This document shows, one piece after another, positions 59,501 to 64,000 of a stretch of 64,000 bases of DNA. The stretch comes from Duganella sp. BuS-21. Lineage in GTDB: Bacteria > Pseudomonadota > Gammaproteobacteria > Burkholderiales > Burkholderiaceae_D. How positions within the stretch are numbered: position 1 is the first letter of the stretch; every line of letters starts with the position of its first letter. The notes under the pieces were generated by a model. The model saw nothing but the letters and a program-made list of their open reading frames with translations, was not told the origin of the DNA and ran no database searches. The stretch is from NCBI GenBank assembly GCA_041874725.1, contig CP097466.1, positions 62,001 through 126,000 of the forward strand, read 5' to 3'. Both the position numbers and the translations under genes were made by a program.

Positions 59501-62500
59501 GATGCTGGCCGTGCTCAGGGCCGCCACTTGCGCGGTGCTCAGCGACGCAGCCTGGCCGGTGGTCAGCGCCACGACCTGGTTGCTGGCCAGCGCCTTGACC
59601 TGGTTGACGCTCAGGCCGCTGACGGCGTTGGTCGACAGCGCGGCGAAGTCGGCGGTTTCCAGCGCGGCGATCGCGTTGGTGCCAAGCGCAGCCAGTTGGC
59701 CGCTGGTCAGGCCGGCCGCTTGCGCGGTGGTCAGGGCGACGATCTGGTTGGTGCTCAGCGAGGCCAGGCCGGCGGTGCTCAGCGCGGCCACCTGGTTGGT
59801 CGACAGCGAAGCGACCTGGCCGGTGGTCAGGCCCAGCAGCTGGGCGCTGCGCAGGGCCGCCATCTGGCCGGTGGTCAGGCCGGCCAGGTCGGCCGTTTCG
59901 ATGGCGCCGATGCTGTTTGAACCCAGGGCCACGGTCTGGAGGGTGCTCAGCGCGCCGATCTGGTTCGAGGTCAGGGCAACGATCTGGTCGGTGCTGAGGG
60001 CGGCGATGCCGGCGCTGCTGATGGCCGCCACCGAAGCGGTGGCCAGGGTGTTGAGTTGCGTGGTGCTCAGGGCCGCCACTTGCGCGGTGCCCAGCGCAGC
60101 GATGGCGGCGGTCTTGAACGCGCCCAGGTCGGCCGTTTCCAGCGCCGCGATGGCGTTGGTGGTCAGGGCCGCCACCTGCGCGGTGCCCAGCGCGGCCGCT
60201 TCGGCGGTGCTCAGAGCAACGATCTGGCCCGTGGTCAGCGCCTTGATCTGGACGATGGTCAGGCCGGTGACGGCCGTGCTCGACAGCGCGGCGAAGTCGG
60301 CGGTTTCAATCGCCGCGATGGCGTTGGTGCCCAGCGCCGCAACCTGCGCGGTGGTCAGGGCCGATGCCTGCGCGGTGGTCAGCGCGACGATCTGGTTGGT
60401 GCTCAGCGAGGCCACGCCGGCGGTGCTCAGCGCGGCGATCTGGTTGGTCGACAGCGACGCCAGCTGGCCGGTGCTCAGGCCCAGCAGTTGCGTGCTGCGC
60501 AGTGCGGCCACAGCGTTGGTCGACAGGCCGGCCAGGTCGGCCGTTTCCAGCGCGCCGATGCTGTTGCTGCTCAGGGCCACCACCTGGGCCGTGGCCAGGG
60601 CGCCGATCTGGGCCGAGGTCAGGGCCACGATCTGGTTGGTGGTCAGCGCCGCGATGCCGGCGGTGCTGATGGCGCCCAGCGACGCGGTGGCCAGGGTGTT
60701 GATCTGCGTGGTGCTCAGGGCTGCCACTTGCGCCGTGGTCAGTGCGGCGATGGCGGCGGTCTTGAACGCCGACAGGTCGGCCGTTTCCAGCGCCGCAATG
60801 GCGTTGGTGGTCAGCGCCGCCACCTGCGCGGTGCTCAGGGCGGCGGCTTCGGCCGTGCTCAGGGCCACGATCTGGCCGGTGGTCAGCGCCTTGATCTGGT
60901 TGATGCTCAAGCCGGTGACGGCGGTGCTCGACAGCGCGGCGAAGTCGGCGGTTTCAATCGCCGCGATCGCATCGGTGCCCAGCGCGGCGACTTGGGCGGT
61001 GGTCAGGGCGGAGGCCTGCGCGGTGGTCAGCGCGACGATCTGGTTGGTGCTCAGCGAGGCCATGCCGGCGGTGCTCAGCGCGGCCACCTGGTTGGTCGAC
61101 AGCGAAGCCACCTGGCCGGTGGTCAGGCCGACCAGCTGGGCGCTGCGCAGCGCGGCAACCGCGGTGGTCGACAGGCCGGCCAGGTCGGCCGTCTCGATCG
61201 CGCCGATGCTGTTGCTGCTCAGGGCCAGGACCTGGGCGCCGGTCAGCGCGCCGATCTGGGCCGAGGTCAGCGCCACCACCTGGTTGGTGCTCAGGGCGCC
61301 GATGCCGGCGCTGCTGATGGCCGCCAAGGCAGCGGTGGCCAGGGTGTTGATCTGGGTGGTGCCCAGCGCCGCCACCTGGGCGGTGCTCAGCGCGGCGATG
61401 GCGGCGGTTTTCAGCGCCGACAGGTCGGCCGTTTCCAGCGCGGCGATGGCGTCGGTGGTCAGGGCGGCAACCTGCGCGGTGCTCAGCGCGGCGGCTTCGC
61501 CGGTGGTCAGGGCCACGATCTGGCCGGTGGTCAGGGCCTTGATCTGGTTGACGGTCAGGCCGGTGACGGCGGTGCTCGACAGTGCTGCGAAGTCGGCCGT
61601 CTCCAGCGCGGCAATGGCGTTGGTGCCCAGCGCCGCGACCTGCGCGGTGGTCAGGGCCGACGCCTGCGCCGTGGTCAGGGCGACGATCTGGTTGGTGCTC
61701 AGCGAGGCGAAGCCGGCGGTGCTCAGCGCGGCAATCTGCTGAGTCGACAGCGACGCCACCTGGCCGGTGCTCAAGCCTTGCAGCTGGGCGCTGCGCAGGG
61801 CGGCGACAGCATTGGTCGACAGGCCGGCCAGGTCGGCCGTTTCAAGCGCGCCGATGCTGTTGCTGCTCAGGGCCACGACTTGCGCGGTGGCCAAGGAAGA
61901 GATCTGGGCCGAGGTCAGTGCGACGACCTGGTTGGTGGTCAGCGCGGCGATGCCGTTGGTGCTGATCGCGGCCAGCGAGGCGGTCGCCAGGGTGTTGATC
62001 TGGCTGGTGCTCAGGGCTGCCACTTGCGCGGTGCCCAGGGCAGCGATCGAGGCGGTCTTGATGGCGGCCAGGTCGGCCGTTTCCAGCGCGGCGATGGCGT
62101 CGGTGCTCAGCGCCGCCACTTGCGCGGTGCTCAGGGCGGCCGCTTCGGCGGTGCTCAGGGCCACTACCTGACCGGTGGTCAGGGCCTTGATCTGGTTGAC
62201 GCTGAGGCCGGCGACGGCCGAGGTCGACAAGGCGGCGAAGTCGGCGGTTTCCAGCGCGGCGATCGCTGCCGTGCCCAGCGCCGCCACTTGCGCGGTGCTC
62301 AGGGAGGCCGCTTGCGCGGTGGTCAGGGCGACGATCTGGTTGGTGCCCAGCGAAGCGATGCCGGCGGTGCTCAGCGCGGCCACTTGCGCGGTCGACAGCG
62401 AGGCCACCTGGCCGGTGCTCAGACCGACCAGCTGAGCGCTGCGCAGGGCGGCGACGGCGTTGGTCGAGAGGCCGGTCAGGTCGGCCGTTTCCAGCGCGCC

Positions 62501-64000
62501 GATGCTGTTGCTGCTCAGGGCGACGATCTGGGCCGTGCCCATCGAAGCGATCTGGCCCGAGGTCAGCGCCACCACCTGGTTGGTGCTCAGGGCGGCGATG
62601 CCGGCGGTGCTCAGCGCGGCGATGGAAGCGGTGGCCAGGGTGTTGATCTGGCTCGTGCCCAGCGCGGCCACCTGGGCGGTGCTGAGGGCGGCGATGGCGG
62701 CGGTCTTGATGGCTGCCAGGTCGGCCGTTTCCAGCGCAGCGATGGCGTTGGTGGTCAGCGCCGCCACTTGCGCGGTGCTCAGGGCGGCTGCTTCGGCGGT
62801 GCTCAGAGCCACGATTTGACCGGTGGTCAAGGCCTTGATCTGGGTCACGCTCAGGCCGGCGACGGCCGTGCTCGACAGCGCGGCGAAGTCGGCGGTTTCG
62901 ATGGCGGCAATCGCGTTGGTGCCCAGCGCCGCGACTTGCGCCGTGGTCAGCGAGGCCGCTTGTGCGGTAGTCAGGGCAACGATCTGGTCGGTGCTCAGCG
63001 AGGCCATGGCGGCCGTGCTCAGCGCGGCGACCTGGCCGGTGCTCAGGCTGGCGACCTGGCCGGTGGTCAAGCCGGTCAGGGTTGCTGCGCAGCGCGGCGA
63101 CGGCGTTGGTCGACAGGCCGATCAGGTCAGCCGTTTCCAGGGCGCCGATGCTGTTGCTGCCCAGTGCGCTTACCTGGTTGGTGCTCAGGGTCGACACCTG
63201 TTGCGAGGTCAGCGCCACGATCTGGCTGGTGCCCAGCGCGCCGATGCCGGCGCTGCTGATGGCGGCCAGGGTGGCGGTGGCCATCGAATTGATCTGGCTG
63301 GTGGTCAGGGCCGCCACTTGCGCGGTGCCCAGGTTGGCGATCGAGGTCTTGATCGCGGCCAGGTCGCCGTTTCCAGCGCGGCAACCGCGCTCACGGACAG
63401 GGCCGCCACCTGGGCGCTGTTCAGGGCGGCCGCTTCGGTGGTGGTCAGGGCCACCACCTGGTCGCTGGTCAGGGCCTTGATCTGGTTCACGCTCAGGGTG
63501 ACGACCGCATTGGTCGACAGCGCGGCGAAATCGGCCGTTTCCAGCGCGGCGATGGCGGCGGTGCTCAGTGCCGACACTTGCGCGGTGCTCAGCACCGAGG
63601 CTTGCGCCGTGGTCAGCGCCACGATCTGGGCGGTGGAGAGGCCGGCGAAGGCGGCGGTGGTCAGGGCCACCACTTGCTGGGTCGACAGCGAAGCCACCTG
63701 GCCGGTGGTCAGACCCGCCAGTTGGGCGCTGCGCAGCGCGGCGATGTGGTTGGTGCTCAGACCGGTCAGGTCGGCCGTTTCAATCGCGCCGATGCTGTTG
63801 CTGGTCAGGGCAGCCACTTGCGCGGTGCTCATCGAAGCGAATTGGCCCGAGGTCAGCGCCACCACTTGTTGGGTGGTCAGCGCGCCGATGCCGGCGGTGC
63901 TCAGCGCGGCCAGGGCGGAGGTCGCCAGGTTGTTGATCTGGCTGGTGGTCAGCGACGATACCTGGGCGGTGCTCAGGACGGCGATGGCGGCGGTCTTGAG
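56570..64000 (-). CDS. Giant octapeptide-repeat secreted protein C (5' end outside window; apparent frameshifts)
   Basis: Open to the window edge at 64000, stop at 56570, so at least 2477 residues. The repeat is again A-L-[ST]-T-x-Q-[IV]-x octads, with ALETADL/ALETADF acidic units and following basic ones (AIKT, ALRS). Super-repeat of 27 octads, 648 bp. Three small losses: 2 nt at 63078-63090, 3 nt at 63343-63349 and 1 nt at 63364-63368; the first and last break the frame and together restore it. The C-terminal domain from about 57350 has DLNGDG, DRNGDGIIND, DTNGDGTID and DGNADGVS loops and ends LAVPGK, close to the LAVK end of protein B. Likely a T1SS substrate in the same family as proteins A and B; function unknown. 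Confidence 0.78.
58296..63474 (-). repeat. Eight tandem 648-bp super-repeats in giant gene C
   Basis: The landmark gccttg(a/c) recurs at 58296, 58944, 59592, 60240, 60888, 61536, 62184, 62832 and 63474. All intervals are 648 bp but the last, 642, which equals the 6 nt missing there. Copies are more diverged from one another than in gene B. Confidence 0.95.

Overview
The window is GC-rich (roughly mid-60s % by eye), densely coded and has a betaproteobacterial look. Gene content, codon use and ~80-bp inverted-repeat elements suggest an Oxalobacteraceae-type soil or water bacterium (Massilia/Duganella/Janthinobacterium relatives). That placement is inference; no rRNA or tRNA is present to test it.

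Layout. (1) 2-3103 (+) is the 3' part of a giant Ser/Thr-rich octapeptide-repeat protein with a C-terminal EF-hand-like calcium domain. (2) 3359-10906 (+) holds a TPR/GT41/GT2/methyltransferase fusion, a GT2 enzyme, FdtA-like ketoisomerase, an MBL-fold hydrolase, FdtB-like aminotransferase and a GNAT acyltransferase: a 3-amino-3,6-dideoxyhexose branch. (3) 19797-10908 (-) is a ten-gene operon with two acyl carrier proteins, ketoacyl-ACP synthase III, a MaoC-SDR fusion, a second SDR, FkbH, an AMP-forming ligase, an MBL hydrolase, a GNAT and a methyltransferase: a small acyl-building line. (4) 19973-23148 (+) is methylmalonyl-CoA mutase plus its MeaB GTPase. (5) 23196-33741 (+ mostly) has two more GT41 fusions, SGNH and GSCFA proteins, and an isochorismatase/VOC pair separated by a 94-bp perfect palindrome. 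(6) 33826-41068 carries CDP-sugar genes rfbF, rfbG and rfbH with an SDR, a ThDP enzyme and an aminotransferase; the combination resembles branched-chain (yersiniose-type) deoxysugar synthesis. (7) 41345-43099 holds two convergent GT2 genes. (8) 46730-43240 (-) encodes a type I secretion ABC transporter and its HlyD-type adaptor. (9) 56146-46930 and >64000-56570 (-) are two further giant octad-repeat proteins.

Working model (inference): the three giant proteins are exported by the local HlyB/HlyD pair, and the GT41 fusions decorate their Ser/Thr-rich octads in the cytoplasm before export. The glycan would be made of sugars from the FdtA/B and CDP-3,6-dideoxyhexose branches, N-acylated by the ACP/KASIII/FkbH line, and trimmed or modified by the methyltransferases and SGNH/GSCFA enzymes. 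This would be a self-contained glycosylated giant surface-protein (adhesin or S-layer-like) system.

Sequence-quality note: five short deletions (total 11 nt) lie at 50662-51430 inside the second giant gene and three (total 6 nt) at 63078-63368 inside the third. The exact repeat periods (651 and 648 bp) show what is missing. Consensus errors in repeats are as likely as real lesions.
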